Source of the DNA: Plantibacter flavus
GTDB taxonomy: Bacteria; Actinomycetota; Actinomycetes; Actinomycetales; Microbacteriaceae
Direction of reading: 5' to 3'
Assembly (NCBI RefSeq): GCF_900177615.1
Contig: NZ_FXAP01000001.1
Span: 874,825-938,824 of the forward strand
Length of the DNA stretch: 64,000 bases
Below, piece by piece: positions 35,852 to 45,669 of the stretch. The notes beneath the pieces are model-generated. The model made no database searches. It was not told where the DNA came from and saw only the letters and a list, made by a program, of their open reading frames with translations. Position numbers and translations under genes: made by a program. Position 1 is the first letter of the stretch, and each line of letters begins with the position of its first letter.

Positions 35852-36856
35852 CTACGGCAGGACGACGACCTGAGCGCCGAAGACCAGTCCGGCACCGAAT
35901 CCGATCTGCAGGGCGAGGCCGCCGCTGAGCTCGGGGTGCCCCTGGAGGAGCCGGTGGGTGGCGAGCGGGATGGACGCCGCCGAGGTGTTGCCGGTGGTCT
36001 CGATGTCGCGCGCGATGACGACGGTCTCCGGCAGCTTGAGCTGCTTGGCGAACTCGTCGACGATGCGCATGTTGGCCTGGTGGGGGATGAAAGCAGCGAG
36101 GTCGGAGGCTTCGACGCCCGCTTCCTCCAGGGCCTGCTTGGCGACCTTGGCCATCTCCCAGACCGCCCACCGGAAGACCGTCTGGCCCTCCTGACGCAGG
36201 GTCGGCCAGGCGGCGGTGCCGTCGCGGAACTCGGTGAGCGTGCCGCTCATGCCGACGGCGTCGGCCTTCGAGCCGTCGGACCCCCACACGGTGGGGGAGA
36301 TGCCGGGGAAGTCGCTCGGACCGACGACGGCCGCGCCTGCACCGTCGCCGAGGAGGAACGAGATCGACCGGTCGGTCGGGTCGACGATGTCGGACAGTTT
36401 CTCGGCGCCGATGACGAGCGCGTAGTGGGCCGCGCCCGATCGGATGAGGGCATCGGCCTGGGCGATCGCGTAGGCGTATCCGGCACATGCGGCGTTGAGG
36501 TCGTAGGCGGCAGCGGGGTTCGCTCCGACGCGGTCGGCCACGACGGCCGCCATCGACGGGGACTGCTGGACGTTGCTGATCGTCGCGATGAGGACGAGGT
36601 CGACCTGCTCGGGCGAGATGCCCGCGGCCGCGATGGCCTCGGCACCCGCTTCGGCTGCGAGGTCGACGGCACTGACGTCGGCCGACGCCCGCGTGCGGGT
36701 GACGATGCCGGTGCGCTGTTGGATCCACTCGTCGGACGAGTTGATCGGACCGACGAGGTCGTCGTTCGGGACGCTGAGGTCTCCGCGAGCTGCGCCGAGG
36801 CCGAGGATGCGGGTGAACTCGGGACCGCGCGACTGCTTGAGGGTGGGGGTGGTCAT
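35852..36856 (-). CDS. fabH: FabH, beta-ketoacyl-ACP synthase III
   Basis: The 334-residue enzyme has catalytic Cys124 (LNAACAGYAYA), His in IPHQANMRI and Asn in TTGNTSAASIP. It starts fatty acid synthesis by joining acyl-CoA to malonyl-ACP; in Microbacteriaceae with branched lipids it would accept branched primers. The gene lies between fabD and acpP. Confidence 0.96.
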   Translation of the reverse strand: MTTPTLKQSRGPEFTRILGLGAARGDLSVPNDDLVGPINSSDEWIQQRTGIVTRTRASADVSAVDLAAEAGAEAIAAAGISPEQVDLVLIATISNVQQSPSMAAVVADRVGANPAAAYDLNAACAGYAYAIAQADALIRSGAAHYALVIGAEKLSDIVDPTDRSISFLLGDGAGAAVVGPSDFPGISPTVWGSDGSKADAVGMSGTLTEFRDGTAAWPTLRQEGQTVFRWAVWEMAKVAKQALEEAGVEASDLAAFIPHQANMRIVDEFAKQLKLPETVVIARDIETTGNTSAASIPLATHRLLQGHPELSGGLALQIGFGAGLVFGAQVVVLP

Positions 36857-36876
36857 TGACTGGTTCTCCGTCTGCG

Positions 36877-37800
36877 CTACTGCTGGGCGATGAGGTCGAG
36901 GGCTGCCGGCAGGTCGTCGGGGGTCTTGATGGCGACCGTCGGCACGCCCTTCAGGCCGCGACGTGCGAGTCCGGTGAGCGCCCCGGCGGGGGCGAGCTCG
37001 ATGAGTCCGGTGATCCCTGCGGCGCTGAACGCGTCCATGCACAGGTCCCAGCGTACCGGGGAGGCGACCTGACCGATGAGGAGGTCGAAGAACGCCGTAC
37101 CCGAGGTGACCTCGGTGCCGTCGTGGTTCGTCCAGATGCGGAGGGTCGGGTCCTGGGGCTCGACCGTGCGGCTCGCCCCGGCCAGCCAGTCGCGGGCCGA
37201 CTGCATGTAGCTCGTGTGGAAGGCGCCTGCGACCTGCAGCGGGATCACCCGCGTGCCCTTGAGCGGCTCGTCGGCGAGGCGGGCGAGGGCGTCGTGCGCA
37301 CCGGCGACGACGATCTGGCCGCCACCGTTGTAGTTTGCGGGCTCCAGCCCGAAGGAGCGGACGTGCGCGACGACGGCGTCCTGGTCGCCACCGAGGACGG
37401 CACTCATGCCCGTCGGGGTGGTGGCGGCGGCTTCGGCCATTGCTACAGCGCGTTCGCTCACGAAGCTCATCGCGTCGCTGTCCGAGAGGATGCCGGCGCC
37501 GTAGGCCGCGGTGATCTCGCCGACGGAGTGTCCGGCGATGCCGCCGAACGGCGCGGCGTCGGCGGGGAGGGCCTTCCGCAGGGCGTCCAAGGCGACGATG
37601 CCGGCCGCGACGATGAGCGGCTGGGCCACCGCGGTGTCGCGGATGGTGTCGGCGTCGGAGACGGTGCCGTGCTTGACGAGGTCGAGTCCGGCTTCGTCGG
37701 AGAAGCGCGCGAGCGCGTCCTTCGCGGAGGCGTCCTGCAACCAGGGGTCGAGGAAGCCGGGGGTTTGGGAGCCCTGTCCAGGGCAGGCGATGACGATCAC
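36877..37800 (-). CDS. fabD: FabD, malonyl-CoA:ACP transacylase
   Basis: The 307-residue enzyme has the active Ser92 in GHSVGE, ACPGQGSQ near the start and a GAFHTSYM His segment. Start GTG 37800 is chosen because homologues begin at MIVIACPGQG; a longer frame upstream has no such support. No ribosome site is visible. A palindrome 66-86 bp upstream is a candidate FasR site. Confidence 0.94.
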   Translation of the reverse strand: MIVIACPGQGSQTPGFLDPWLQDASAKDALARFSDEAGLDLVKHGTVSDADTIRDTAVAQPLIVAAGIVALDALRKALPADAAPFGGIAGHSVGEITAAYGAGILSDSDAMSFVSERAVAMAEAAATTPTGMSAVLGGDQDAVVAHVRSFGLEPANYNGGGQIVVAGAHDALARLADEPLKGTRVIPLQVAGAFHTSYMQSARDWLAGASRTVEPQDPTLRIWTNHDGTEVTSGTAFFDLLIGQVASPVRWDLCMDAFSAAGITGLIELAPAGALTGLARRGLKGVPTVAIKTPDDLPAALDLIAQQ

Positions 37801-37865
37801 CGCTCTAGTCTGCCAACCGGAGGACGCCCAGCAGTGGAGCAACACCACGAACCTTTGGAAAATGT

Positions 37866-37886
37866 GTTGTGTGGAGTCCACAAAAC
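37866..37886. promoter_or_regulatory. Candidate FasR operator upstream of fabD
   Basis: TGTGGA-G-TCCACA (37870-37882) is a perfect inverted repeat, and GTT/AAC extend it to 21 bp with one mismatch. It is the only palindrome in the 112-bp gap between fasR and fabD. Confidence 0.5.
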
Positions 37887-37912
37887 CGACCGGTCGAGCG
37901 GCCCAGCGAGCG

Positions 37913-39187
37913 TCAGGAGGTCAGCCGACGTCGGGACGGCTCAGGCTCAGCGATGGCGCCGAGGATGAGGGCCGCCTGCAGGATGAGCGACTCGCGAGCC
38001 CCGGTCGCGTCCCAGCCGATGACCTCGGAGACCCGCTTGAGGCGGTACCGGACCGTGTTGGGGTGCACGAAGAGCTCACGCGCCGTCGCTTCGAGCGAGC
38101 GGCCGTTGTCGAGGTAGCACCAGAGCGTCGTCACGAGCTCGCCGGAGTAGTCCTTGAGCGGGCGGTAGACCCGCTCGATGAGCGTGGTCTTCGCGAGGTT
38201 GTCGCCGGCGAGGGCGCGCTCCGGAAGGAGGTCGTCCGCGGCGACCGGACGTGGCGCGTGTCGCCAGGACTTCGCCACGGCGAAGCCGGCAAGGGCTGCC
38301 TTCGCGCTGCGCGACGCCTCGATGAGGGAGGGCACGGCGTGACCGAGCACCAGGTGCCCCGGCCCGAAACCGTGCTCGAGCTTGGCGGCGATGTCGAGGA
38401 AGGTCAGTTGTGAGCTGGTGCGGGCGTCTGCGGCGGCCTGTTCGGCCTCGTCGACGGGCTCGCCGTCTCCGGGCTCGGTGCTGGGCAGCTCAGCGCGCCC
38501 CAGGACGAGCACGAGCCGGTTGCCCTGGACGCCGATGAGCACGTCGGCGTCGAGGTGTCGGGCGGTCCGGCGGAGCATGTCGACATCGAGCACCCGTGGG
38601 GTCGTCCCGACCAGGACGCAGGCCTCGCCGTGACCGTGCCACCCGAGGGCGGCGATCCGGCTGGGCAGCTCGTCGTCGGCTTCGCCACTGAGGATCGAGT
38701 CGACGACGAGGGCCTCGAGGCGGGCGTCCCAGAGTCCGCGGGCTTCGGCCGCACGGGCGTACACGTCGGCCGAGGCGAATGCGATGTCGCGTGAGTAGAG
38801 GAGGATCGCCTCGCGGAGGTCGACGCTGCCGGACGCGACGCGTTCCTCGACGACCTCGACGGTGACCTTGATGAGTTGCAGCGTCTGCTGCAGGCTGACG
38901 GAACGGAGCAGCTCGCGAGGAGCCGCCCCGAACACGTCGGCGGCGATCCACGGCGTCGACCGGGGATCGTCGAACCACGAGATGAACGAACTGATGCCCG
39001 CCTGGGCCACCAGGCCGACCGCTGAGCGGCGGCCTGGTGGCATCTCGGCGTACCAGGGAAGGGTGTCCTCGAGGCGTTTGAGCGTCGCGGTCGCGAGCTC
39101 ACCCGAGATCCGGCGGAGCCAGTCGAGTGTCTCGGCCTTCGTCTTCGTCTTCGTCACCGTGGTAGCGATGGAATCAGCTCTCGCCAC
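37913..39187 (-). CDS. fasR: FasR-like PucR-family regulator of fatty acid synthesis
   Basis: The 424-residue protein has a variable N-terminal effector region and a C-terminal PucR-type helix-turn-helix ([20 protein letters not shown], residues about 365-385). In Streptomyces a regulator of this type, FasR, activates fabDHPF from just upstream of fabD; position and architecture agree. GTG 39187 overlaps the aceE stop by 14 bp, which ties it to pyruvate dehydrogenase expression. A GTG 10 codons later is possible. Confidence 0.88.
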   Translation of the reverse strand: MARADSIATTVTKTKTKAETLDWLRRISGELATATLKRLEDTLPWYAEMPPGRRSAVGLVAQAGISSFISWFDDPRSTPWIAADVFGAAPRELLRSVSLQQTLQLIKVTVEVVEERVASGSVDLREAILLYSRDIAFASADVYARAAEARGLWDARLEALVVDSILSGEADDELPSRIAALGWHGHGEACVLVGTTPRVLDVDMLRRTARHLDADVLIGVQGNRLVLVLGRAELPSTEPGDGEPVDEAEQAAADARTSSQLTFLDIAAKLEHGFGPGHLVLGHAVPSLIEASRSAKAALAGFAVAKSWRHAPRPVAADDLLPERALAGDNLAKTTLIERVYRPLKDYSGELVTTLWCYLDNGRSLEATARELFVHPNTVRYRLKRVSEVIGWDATGARESLILQAALILGAIAEPEPSRRRLTS

Positions 39188-41900
39188 CCGCGTTACCGGT
39201 GTTGCCGGCGTTCACGTCGTGGAGGCGGTAGCGGTCGATCGCCTGCTGCGGGAGGCTCGCATCGACCTCACCCCGAGCAGCGAGCTGCTGGAGGGTGCGG
39301 ACGACGAGCGACGGGCCGTCGATCTTGAAGAAGCGACGGGCGGCGGCGCGCGTGTCGGAGAAGCCGAAGTCGTCGGCCCCCAGCGTCGCGAAGTCGCCCG
39401 GCACGAACTGACGGATCTGGTCCGGCACGGCGTGCATGTGGTCGGTCACGGCGACGAACGGACCTGCGGCACCGCTCAGCTTCTCCGTGACGTAGGGCAC
39501 ACGACGCTCCTCCTGCGGGTGCAGGAAGTTGTGCTGGTCGGCGGCGAGCCCGTCGCGACGGAGCTCGGTCCAGCTCGTGACGCTCCAGACGTCTGCGGAG
39601 ACACCCCAGTCGTCGGCGAGCAGCTGCTGCGCCTCGATCGCCCACGGGACCGCGACACCGGAGGCCATGAGCTGAGCCTTCGGACCCTGCTTGTCGCTCG
39701 TGCTGATGCGGTGGATACCGCGCACGATGCCGTCGACGTCCACGCCCTCGGGCTCGACCGGCATGACCATCGGCTCGTTGTACACCGTGAGGTAGTACAT
39801 GACGTTCGGGTCCTCGTGCTCACCGCCGTACATGCGCTGGATACCGCTGCGCACGATGTGCGCGATCTCGTAGCCGTAGGCCGGGTCGTAGCTGACGACC
39901 GCGGGGTTCGACGACGAGAGCAGCAGCGAGTGGCCGTCCGCGTGCTGGAGGCCCTCACCCGTGAGCGTCGTGCGACCGGCGGTCGCGCCGATCATGAAGC
40001 CACGGGTCATCTGGTCGCCGGCCGCCCAGATGGCGTCGGCGGTGCGCTGGAAGCCGAACATCGAGTAGAAGACGTAGACCGGGATGAGCGGCTCGCCCTG
40101 CACCGAGTACGAGGTTCCGATCGCGGAGAAGGCCGCGACGGCGCCCGCCTCGTTGATGCCCACGTGCACGATCTGACCCTGCGGGCTCTCCTTGTAGGCG
40201 AGCAGCAGTTCGCGGTCCACCGAGGTGTAGTGCTGACCGTTCGGGTTGTAGATCTTCGCGCTCGGGAAGAACGCGTCCATACCGAAGGTACGTGCCTCGT
40301 CGGGGATGATCGGGACGATCCGGTTGCCGAAGTCCTTGGCGCGGAGGAGGTCCTTCAGCAGTCGGACGAACGCCATGGTGGTGGCGATCTCCTGCGTTCC
40401 GGAGCCCTTCTTCGCTGCCGCGTACGCGGAGTCGTCGGGCAGGTTCAGCTGCGTGTACTTGCTGCGACGCTCGGGGACGTAGCCGCCGAGTGCGCGGCGA
40501 CGCTCGTGCAGGTACTGGATCGCCTCGTCGTCCTCGCCCGGGTGGTAGTACGGCGGGAGGTAGGGGTTCTCTTCGAGCTGCGAGTCGGTGATCGGGATGC
40601 GCATCGTGTCCCTGAAGGTCTTCAGGTTGTCGAGCGTCATCTTCTTCATCTGGTGGGTCGCGTTGCGGCCCTCGAAGCTCGGGCCGAGGCCGTAGCCCTT
40701 GATGGTGTGCGCGAGGATGACCGTCGGCTGGCCCTTGTGCTCACTGGCCGCCTTGAACGCCGCGTAGACCTTGCGGTAGTCGTGGCCGCCGCGCTTGAGG
40801 TTCCAGACCTCGTCGTCGGTGTAGCCCTCGACGAGCTTCAGGGCGCGCTCGTCGCGGCCGAAGAAGTTCTCGCGGACGTAGGCGCCGTCCTCCGTCTTGT
40901 ACGTCTGGAAGTCGCCGTCGGGCGTGACGTTCATGAGGTTGAGGAGCGCGCCGTCGGTGTCGCGGTTGAGGAGGTCGTCCCACTCGCGGCCCCAGATGAC
41001 CTTGATGACGTTCCATCCGGCGCCGCGGAAGAAGCTCTCGAGCTCCTGGATGATCTTGCCGTTGCCGCGGACGGGGCCGTCGAGGCGCTGCAGGTTGCAG
41101 TTGATCACGAAGTTGAGGTTGTCGAGGCCCTCGTTCGCGGCGACCTGGAGCTGACCGCGGCTCTCGACCTCGTCCATCTCGCCGTCGCCGAGGAACGCCC
41201 AGACCTGCTGGTCGCTGGCGTCCTTGATGCCACGGTTGGTGACGTACTTGGCGAGGTGCGCCTGGTAGATCGCGTTGATCGGGCCGAGACCCATGGAGAC
41301 CGTCGGGAACTGCCAGAAGTCCGGCATGAGGCGCGGGTGCGGGTACGAGGAGAGCCCGTGCGGCGCGTGCGACTTCTCCTGACGGAAGCCGTCGAGCTGG
41401 TCGGTGCTGAGGCGGCCCTCGAGGAAGGCGCGGGCATAGGTGCCGGGGGAGGCGTGGCCCTGGATGTAGATCTGGTCGCCACCGCCCGGGGCGTCCTGGC
41501 CGCGGAAGAAGTGGTTGAAGCCGACCTCGTAGAGCGCGGCCGACGACGCGTAGGTGGAGATGTGTCCGCCGACACCGATGCCGGGGCGCTGCGCGCGGTG
41601 CACGGTCATGGCCGCGTTCCAGCGGATCCAGGCGCGGTAGCGGCGCTCGATGTCTTCGTCGCCCGGGAAGTCGGGCTCGTTCTCCGAGGCGATGGTGTTG
41701 ATGTAGTCGGTGGTCGGCACCATCGGCACGCCGAGGTGCAGCTCCTTCGAGCGCTTCAGGAGGCTCAGCATGATGTCGCGGCCGCGACCGCGGCCACGTT
41801 CGTCGACGAGGGCGTCGAGGGACTCATTCCACTCGGACGTCTCCTCAGGATCGGCGTCTACGTGGTTGGACGAGTATGGATCCTGGTCGTGAACAGTCAC
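39174..41900 (-). CDS. aceE: AceE, pyruvate dehydrogenase E1 component (homodimeric type)
   Basis: The 908-residue enzyme has the thiamine diphosphate motif GDGEMDEVE through NFVINCNLQ, the [11 protein letters not shown] region and a conserved transketolase C-terminal part. It decarboxylates pyruvate for acetyl-CoA, the substrate of fatty acid synthesis encoded beside it. GTG 41900 is taken as start because AAAGG lies 6 nt upstream; a longer frame of 18 codons lacks support. The E2 and E3 genes are not in the window. Confidence 0.95.
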   Translation of the reverse strand: MTVHDQDPYSSNHVDADPEETSEWNESLDALVDERGRGRGRDIMLSLLKRSKELHLGVPMVPTTDYINTIASENEPDFPGDEDIERRYRAWIRWNAAMTVHRAQRPGIGVGGHISTYASSAALYEVGFNHFFRGQDAPGGGDQIYIQGHASPGTYARAFLEGRLSTDQLDGFRQEKSHAPHGLSSYPHPRLMPDFWQFPTVSMGLGPINAIYQAHLAKYVTNRGIKDASDQQVWAFLGDGEMDEVESRGQLQVAANEGLDNLNFVINCNLQRLDGPVRGNGKIIQELESFFRGAGWNVIKVIWGREWDDLLNRDTDGALLNLMNVTPDGDFQTYKTEDGAYVRENFFGRDERALKLVEGYTDDEVWNLKRGGHDYRKVYAAFKAASEHKGQPTVILAHTIKGYGLGPSFEGRNATHQMKKMTLDNLKTFRDTMRIPITDSQLEENPYLPPYYHPGEDDEAIQYLHERRRALGGYVPERRSKYTQLNLPDDSAYAAAKKGSGTQEIATTMAFVRLLKDLLRAKDFGNRIVPIIPDEARTFGMDAFFPSAKIYNPNGQHYTSVDRELLLAYKESPQGQIVHVGINEAGAVAAFSAIGTSYSVQGEPLIPVYVFYSMFGFQRTADAIWAAGDQMTRGFMIGATAGRTTLTGEGLQHADGHSLLLSSSNPAVVSYDPAYGYEIAHIVRSGIQRMYGGEHEDPNVMYYLTVYNEPMVMPVEPEGVDVDGIVRGIHRISTSDKQGPKAQLMASGVAVPWAIEAQQLLADDWGVSADVWSVTSWTELRRDGLAADQHNFLHPQEERRVPYVTEKLSGAAGPFVAVTDHMHAVPDQIRQFVPGDFATLGADDFGFSDTRAAARRFFKIDGPSLVVRTLQQLAARGEVDASLPQQAIDRYRLHDVNAGNTGNAGGES

Positions 41901-42043
41901 CGTCGACCTTTCTCTCGTGGCAGATCGTGCCTGGGTTGTGATGGTGAACTCCATGCGTCCTGATGGGTATGGACGCGGGCGCCACCTTTCACCCTATCCG
42001 GTCACCCCAGGGAACGGTGACCGAGCGGCGCACCCTTCCCGGT

Positions 42044-42071
42044 TTGTGCTGCTGCGGTGCGGGGTTAGGAT
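42044..42071 (+). promoter_or_regulatory. Promoter of the peroxiredoxin gene
   Basis: TTGTGC (42044-42049) and TAGGAT (42066-42071), spacing 16 bp, leader about 65 nt. It is divergent from aceE. Confidence 0.55.
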
Positions 42072-42141
42072 GTGTGACCGGATCGGACCCGTCCACCGCT
42101 CGGGCGATCCGGAGCAGGCGAACCCGCCTGAAAGGACCCTC

Positions 42142-42612
42142 ATGGCACTCGAGAACGACACCCTGGCACCCGACTTCGAACTGGCGAACCAGTTCGGTGA
42201 ACTCGTCAGGTTGAGTCAGTTCCGCGGCAGTTCGGCTGTCGCCCTCGTCTTCTTCCCGCTGGCGTTCTCCGGTACCTGCACGGGGGAGCTGTGCGAGTTG
42301 CGCGACAACCTCAGCCTGTTCACGGACGACCAGGTCACGCTCGTCGGCATCTCCGTCGACTCCAAGCACACGCTGCGCGCGTGGGCGGAGCAGGAGCAGT
42401 ACGGCTTCCAGCTGCTCGCCGACTTCTGGCCGCACGGCCAGGTCGCCAAGGAGTACGGCGTGTTCCTGCAGGAGAAGGGGTTCGCGAACCGTGCGACCTT
42501 CCTCATCGACCAGCAGGGCATCATCCGTGAGAGCTTCATCACGGCACCGGGCGAGGCTCGCTCGCTCGCGGCCTATCGCGCCGCGCTCGAAGAGCTGCGT
42601 CAGCCGGCCTGA
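42142..42612 (+). CDS. Peroxiredoxin (AhpE-like with CX4C)
   Basis: The 156-residue protein has the peroxidatic Cys46 in AFSGTCTGELCELRD and Cys51 four residues later. AhpE is a one-Cys enzyme, but CX4C is typical of PrxQ/BCP with a disulfide between these residues; this protein has an AhpE-like framework with a second Cys. ATG 42142 follows GAAAGGA. It reduces peroxides, with electrons probably from a thioredoxin or mycoredoxin-like system. Confidence 0.9.
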   Translation: MALENDTLAPDFELANQFGELVRLSQFRGSSAVALVFFPLAFSGTCTGELCELRDNLSLFTDDQVTLVGISVDSKHTLRAWAEQEQYGFQLLADFWPHGQVAKEYGVFLQEKGFANRATFLIDQQGIIRESFITAPGEARSLAAYRAALEELRQPA

Positions 42613-42650
42613 GCCGCGGCTCGCGCTGGTCGATCCGGTCGCCGAGCGTC

Positions 42651-43175
42651 TCAGCCGGTGATCGTTACCTCGGGTGCGCGCTCGTAGCGGATGAACCGGT
42701 ACGGGACTCCCGTTCGTGACTCCGACCAGCCGTGCGCCGGATCGATCGTGACCGGCACCCACTCCTCGCCGATGGTCGGTGCGAAGGTGTCGCCCGCGAC
42801 GTCGAGGTCGAGTTCGGTCACCTCGAGCCGGTCCGCGATCGCGAGCGCCTCGGTGAAGAGACCCGCGCCGCCGGTGACCCAGGCCTGGCCGTTGCCGGCG
42901 AGCTGTGCCGCTTCGAACGCGTCTTCCAGGGAATGCGCGACGATCGCGCCGCCGGCGGACCACGCGTGGTCGCGGGTGACGACGATGTTCGGGCGTCCTG
43001 GGAGCGGACGGAACCGTGGGGGGAGCGAATCCCAGGTACGGCGTCCCATGATCACCGCGTCAGACCCGGTGAGCGCCTTGAAGTGCGCGAGGTCTTCGGG
43101 GACGTGCCAGGGCATGTCGCCGTCGGCGCCGATGACGCCGTCGTGGGCCTGGGCCCAGATGAGCGCCAGGCTCAT
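42651..43175 (-). CDS. folA: FolA, dihydrofolate reductase
   Basis: The 174-residue enzyme has [13 protein letters not shown] near the N-terminus ([11 protein letters not shown] for folate binding) and [12 protein letters not shown] for NADPH. It regenerates tetrahydrofolate used by ThyA, whose gene overlaps it by ATGA. Confidence 0.95.
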   Translation of the reverse strand: MSLALIWAQAHDGVIGADGDMPWHVPEDLAHFKALTGSDAVIMGRRTWDSLPPRFRPLPGRPNIVVTRDHAWSAGGAIVAHSLEDAFEAAQLAGNGQAWVTGGAGLFTEALAIADRLEVTELDLDVAGDTFAPTIGEEWVPVTIDPAHGWSESRTGVPYRFIRYERAPEVTITG

Positions 43176-43981
43176 ACGGCGACGGCCGCGCGGATGGCGG
43201 GGTGGTGCTGGTAGTCGACGATCTCGAGGTCGTCGTACTCCACGTCGAAGATGCTGTCGCGCTTCGTGTTGATACGCAGCTTCGGGTAAGGGAACGGGGC
43301 ACGCGTGAGCTGCTCCGTCACCTGCTCGACGTGGTTGTCGTAGATGTGGCAGTCGCCGCCCGTCCACACGAAGTCGCCGACCTCGAGGCCGACCTGCTCG
43401 GCGACGAGGTGGGTGAGAAGCGCGTAGCTGGCGATGTTGAAGGGGACGCCGAGGAAGAGGTCTGCGCTGCGCTGGTAGAGCTGGCAGGAGAGCTTGCCGT
43501 CGGCGACGTAGAACTGGAAGAAGGCGTGGCACGGGGCGAGCGCCATGTTGGGGATGTCGGCGACGTTCCAGGCGGAGACGATGATGCGGCGCGAGTTCGG
43601 ATCGGTGCGCAGCTGGTCGATGACCTGCGAGATCTGGTCGATGTGCGAGCCGTCGGGGGTCGGCCAGGACCGCCACTGCACGCCGTACACGGGACCGAGT
43701 TCGCCCTGGTCGTCGGCCCATTCGTCCCAGATGGAGACGCCGTGCTCCTGGAGCCAGCGGACGTTGCCGTCGCCGCGGAGGAACCAGAGGAGTTCGTAGG
43801 CGATGGACTTCCAGTGCACCCGCTTGGTGGTGATGAGCGGGAAGCCCTGGGAGAGGTCGAAGCGAAGCTGGCGGCCGAACACACTGCGCGTGCCGGTTCC
43901 GGTGCGGTCGCCTTTGGTGGCGCCGTGCTCGAGCGTGTCGCGCAGGAGGTCTTCGTACGGGGTGGGGATCGTCGTATCCAT
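43172..43981 (-). CDS. thyA: ThyA, thymidylate synthase
   Basis: The 269-residue enzyme has the catalytic Cys in [12 protein letters not shown] and the folate-binding [11 protein letters not shown], with RRIIVSAWN. It makes dTMP and dihydrofolate, the substrate of FolA. The ATG is leaderless (TACGAT 7 nt upstream). Together thyA-folA form a two-gene operon. Confidence 0.97.
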   Translation of the reverse strand: MDTTIPTPYEDLLRDTLEHGATKGDRTGTGTRSVFGRQLRFDLSQGFPLITTKRVHWKSIAYELLWFLRGDGNVRWLQEHGVSIWDEWADDQGELGPVYGVQWRSWPTPDGSHIDQISQVIDQLRTDPNSRRIIVSAWNVADIPNMALAPCHAFFQFYVADGKLSCQLYQRSADLFLGVPFNIASYALLTHLVAEQVGLEVGDFVWTGGDCHIYDNHVEQVTEQLTRAPFPYPKLRINTKRDSIFDVEYDDLEIVDYQHHPAIRAAVAV

Positions 43982-43988
43982 CCCCTCG

Positions 43989-43994
43989 ATCGTA
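43989..43994 (-). promoter_or_regulatory. Leaderless -10 element (TACGAT, minus strand) of thyA
   Basis: On the minus strand TACGAT lies 7 nt before the thyA ATG, with only CGAGGGG between. Confidence 0.6.
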
Positions 43995-44095
43995 CGGCCA
44001 GCGACCGTCGCCGCGCCCGACCGATCGTCCGGTGTCGTGACGGATGCGCGCGGTCCCGGGTTGTGGAGTGTTCCGGCTCCGACGGGGACTGCAGC

Positions 44096-44132
44096 TAGAC
44101 TCGACGAGTCGCATCGGATGGTTCCATCCGAT
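44096..44132 (+). promoter_or_regulatory. tRNA-Val promoter -10 (TAGACT) and leader hairpin
   Basis: TAGACT at 44096-44101; a TTCCGG at 44071-44076 is a weak -35 candidate. Between -10 and tRNA lies a perfect hairpin ATCGGATGG-TT-CCATCCGAT (44113-44132), ending 3 bp before the tRNA 5' end. Confidence 0.5.
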
Positions 44133-44135
44133 CGC

Positions 44136-44208
44136 GGGCCTTTAGCTCAGCTGGTAGAGCGCCACGTTTACACCGTGGATGTCGTCGGTTCGATCCCGGC
44201 AGGGCCCA
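44136..44208 (+). tRNA. tRNA-Val (TAC)
   Basis: A 73-nt cloverleaf has acceptor GGGCCTT/AGGGCCC (one T-G), anticodon stem CCACG/CGTGG, loop TTTACAC with TAC at 44169-44171 and T stem GTCGG/CCGGC. Discriminator A; CCA is not encoded. Confidence 0.95.
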
Positions 44209-44839
44209 CCGGAGGAAGTTCATTGCACGACACTCTGTGTTGGAGAGTTCGACGCCCGGAGGCCTTGGGGCGCGAACGGCAGCACCGCCGATGTCGATGA
44301 GCGCGTCGATGCGAGCTACGGCCGCAGCGTTGGAGCGGACACCGATCGTGTGGGTGGAGTCGATTCAGCCGCGCCCGCGTGGGATCGCGCCGCATAGTCT
44401 CCGCCCTGCACCGTGCCGATTGCACCTTGTGGGCCTGGCGCGACAGATCTACCATGCACGGGACCGGCGCAGTTGTGGGCCAGCACGGGATTCGGGTTCC
44501 GCGCATGACACGCTGCTCTGGTCTCGGGGCGGCGGGTTCGGGCACGTCGCTCCGACGTCGGTAGAGGCGTGTGCAGGAGCGGAGACGTGTGCCCCGCTGT
44601 CTCTCCGGACCCTAATCATCCGAGGCAGGCTCTCGTCGGGGTGATGACCTGCCCGGAGCATAGCGCCGCAGAGCACGCCGTGTCCGATCAGATGTGAGTG
44701 AATGCGTCGTGACCTGCTGTGCGGAGGAAACACAGCAGCCAGGAAACAACGCAGAACGCGACCGCCACACCGAGTTCTCCCGCGAACCACCGAACGCCGT
44801 AGCGGTGTTGTTTCGGCACTTGCCGAAGCATTCGCGTCT
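44209..44839. other. Gene-free stretch between tRNA-Val and osmC
   Basis: No convincing coding frame, RNA gene or mobile element was found in about 630 bp on either strand. The only clear structure is a hairpin CTGCTGTG (44714-44721) with CACAGCAG (44731-44738), 9-nt loop. The frames that stay open are short and of odd composition. It may be decayed coding DNA or an uncharacterised RNA. Confidence 0.6.
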
Positions 44840-44845
44840 TAGCGT
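44840..44845 (+). promoter_or_regulatory. Leaderless -10 element (TAGCGT) of osmC
   Basis: TAGCGT lies 6 nt before ATG 44852, with GGTGGC between. Confidence 0.6.
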
Positions 44846-44851
44846 GGTGGC

Positions 44852-45298
44852 ATGACGACGCACAACTACACCTCGACCGTGACGTGGAGTGGGCGGACCG
44901 ACGCCTACGAGACCTACAGCCGGCGCCATGAGGTGCGGTTGGGGGATTCGTCGATCGACCTGAGCGCAGCGGCCGAGTTCCGAGGCGACAGTGCGCTGCC
45001 GAACCCTGAGCAATTGTTGGTGGCGGCGGCGAGTTCGTGTCAGCTGCTGTCGTTCCTCGCGGTCGCCGCCCACGCGGGCGTTGAGATCATCGACTACCGG
45101 GACGCGGCGACCGGGATCATGCCGGACGACGCGAGGCCGATGCGGCTCACCGAGATCGTGCTTCGACCGACGATCGTGGCCCTGGGCACGACGACGGCCG
45201 TGGTGGAGCGACTCCTGGAGAAAGCCCACCGGCAGTGCTACATCGCGAACAGCCTCACCGCCGTCGTCACCCTCGAACCCGAGATCACGGTGCGGTGA
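44852..45298 (+). CDS. OsmC-family peroxiredoxin-like protein
   Basis: The 148-residue protein has two conserved cysteines, Cys63 (SSCQLLSFLA) and Cys129 (HRQCYIANSL), the OsmC pair that reduces organic hydroperoxides. It is first in an operon with an ACT-domain protein and an ArsR-like regulator. It starts leaderless. Confidence 0.9.
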   Translation: MTTHNYTSTVTWSGRTDAYETYSRRHEVRLGDSSIDLSAAAEFRGDSALPNPEQLLVAAASSCQLLSFLAVAAHAGVEIIDYRDAATGIMPDDARPMRLTEIVLRPTIVALGTTTAVVERLLEKAHRQCYIANSLTAVVTLEPEITVR

Positions 45299-45669
45299 TG
45301 TTCGACATCGAGATCCCGGCCCCGGACGGTGCTTCCTCTCTCGCGGCGATCGGACGCGCACTGGGTGCGGCCGGCATCGGTTTGGAGGGCGGGGGCCTGT
45401 GGTCGGGAGTGGCGCACTATCTCGTAGCTGAGGGGGCTCGCGCTGGGGAGGTATTGCGTGAGATCGCGCTCGGGCCTGTGCTCGTGCGGGAAGTGCTCGT
45501 GGTCGATCTCGACGTTGATGCGCCGGGCGCGCTCGGCCGGATGATGGCGCGGCTCGCCGGGGCCGGTGTGGTCTTGCACGGCCAGTACAGCGACCATGAC
45601 AACCGCAAGGTGCTGCTCGTGGACGATGTCGTCGTTGCCCGCCGAGCGCTCGAAACGGCCGGGTCGTGA
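45298..45669 (+). CDS. Tandem ACT-domain small protein
   Basis: The 123-residue protein overlaps osmC by TGATG and the next gene by GTGA. It splits into two similar halves (residues about 1-60 and 62-115), each beta-alpha-beta with IEIPAPDGASSLAAIGRAL and VVDLDVDAPGALGRMMARL, consistent with ACT domains that bind small ligands. It may sense an amino acid or thiol for the operon; this is an inference. Confidence 0.7.
   Translation: MFDIEIPAPDGASSLAAIGRALGAAGIGLEGGGLWSGVAHYLVAEGARAGEVLREIALGPVLVREVLVVDLDVDAPGALGRMMARLAGAGVVLHGQYSDHDNRKVLLVDDVVVARRALETAGS

Noticed and set aside
37801-37881. FabD start at ATG 37881
   Set aside because: The added 27 residues are not FabD-like, and the candidate operator would lie at or within the start.
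38862-41963. Plus-strand open frame of more than 1000 codons opposite aceE and fasR
   Set aside because: Its product is low-complexity Val/Asp/Arg-rich, as expected for the antisense of high-GC genes. The minus strand encodes a clear AceE.
44237-44644. Plus-strand frame of 135 codons after tRNA-Val
   Set aside because: Odd composition, no recognisable motif and no ribosome site.
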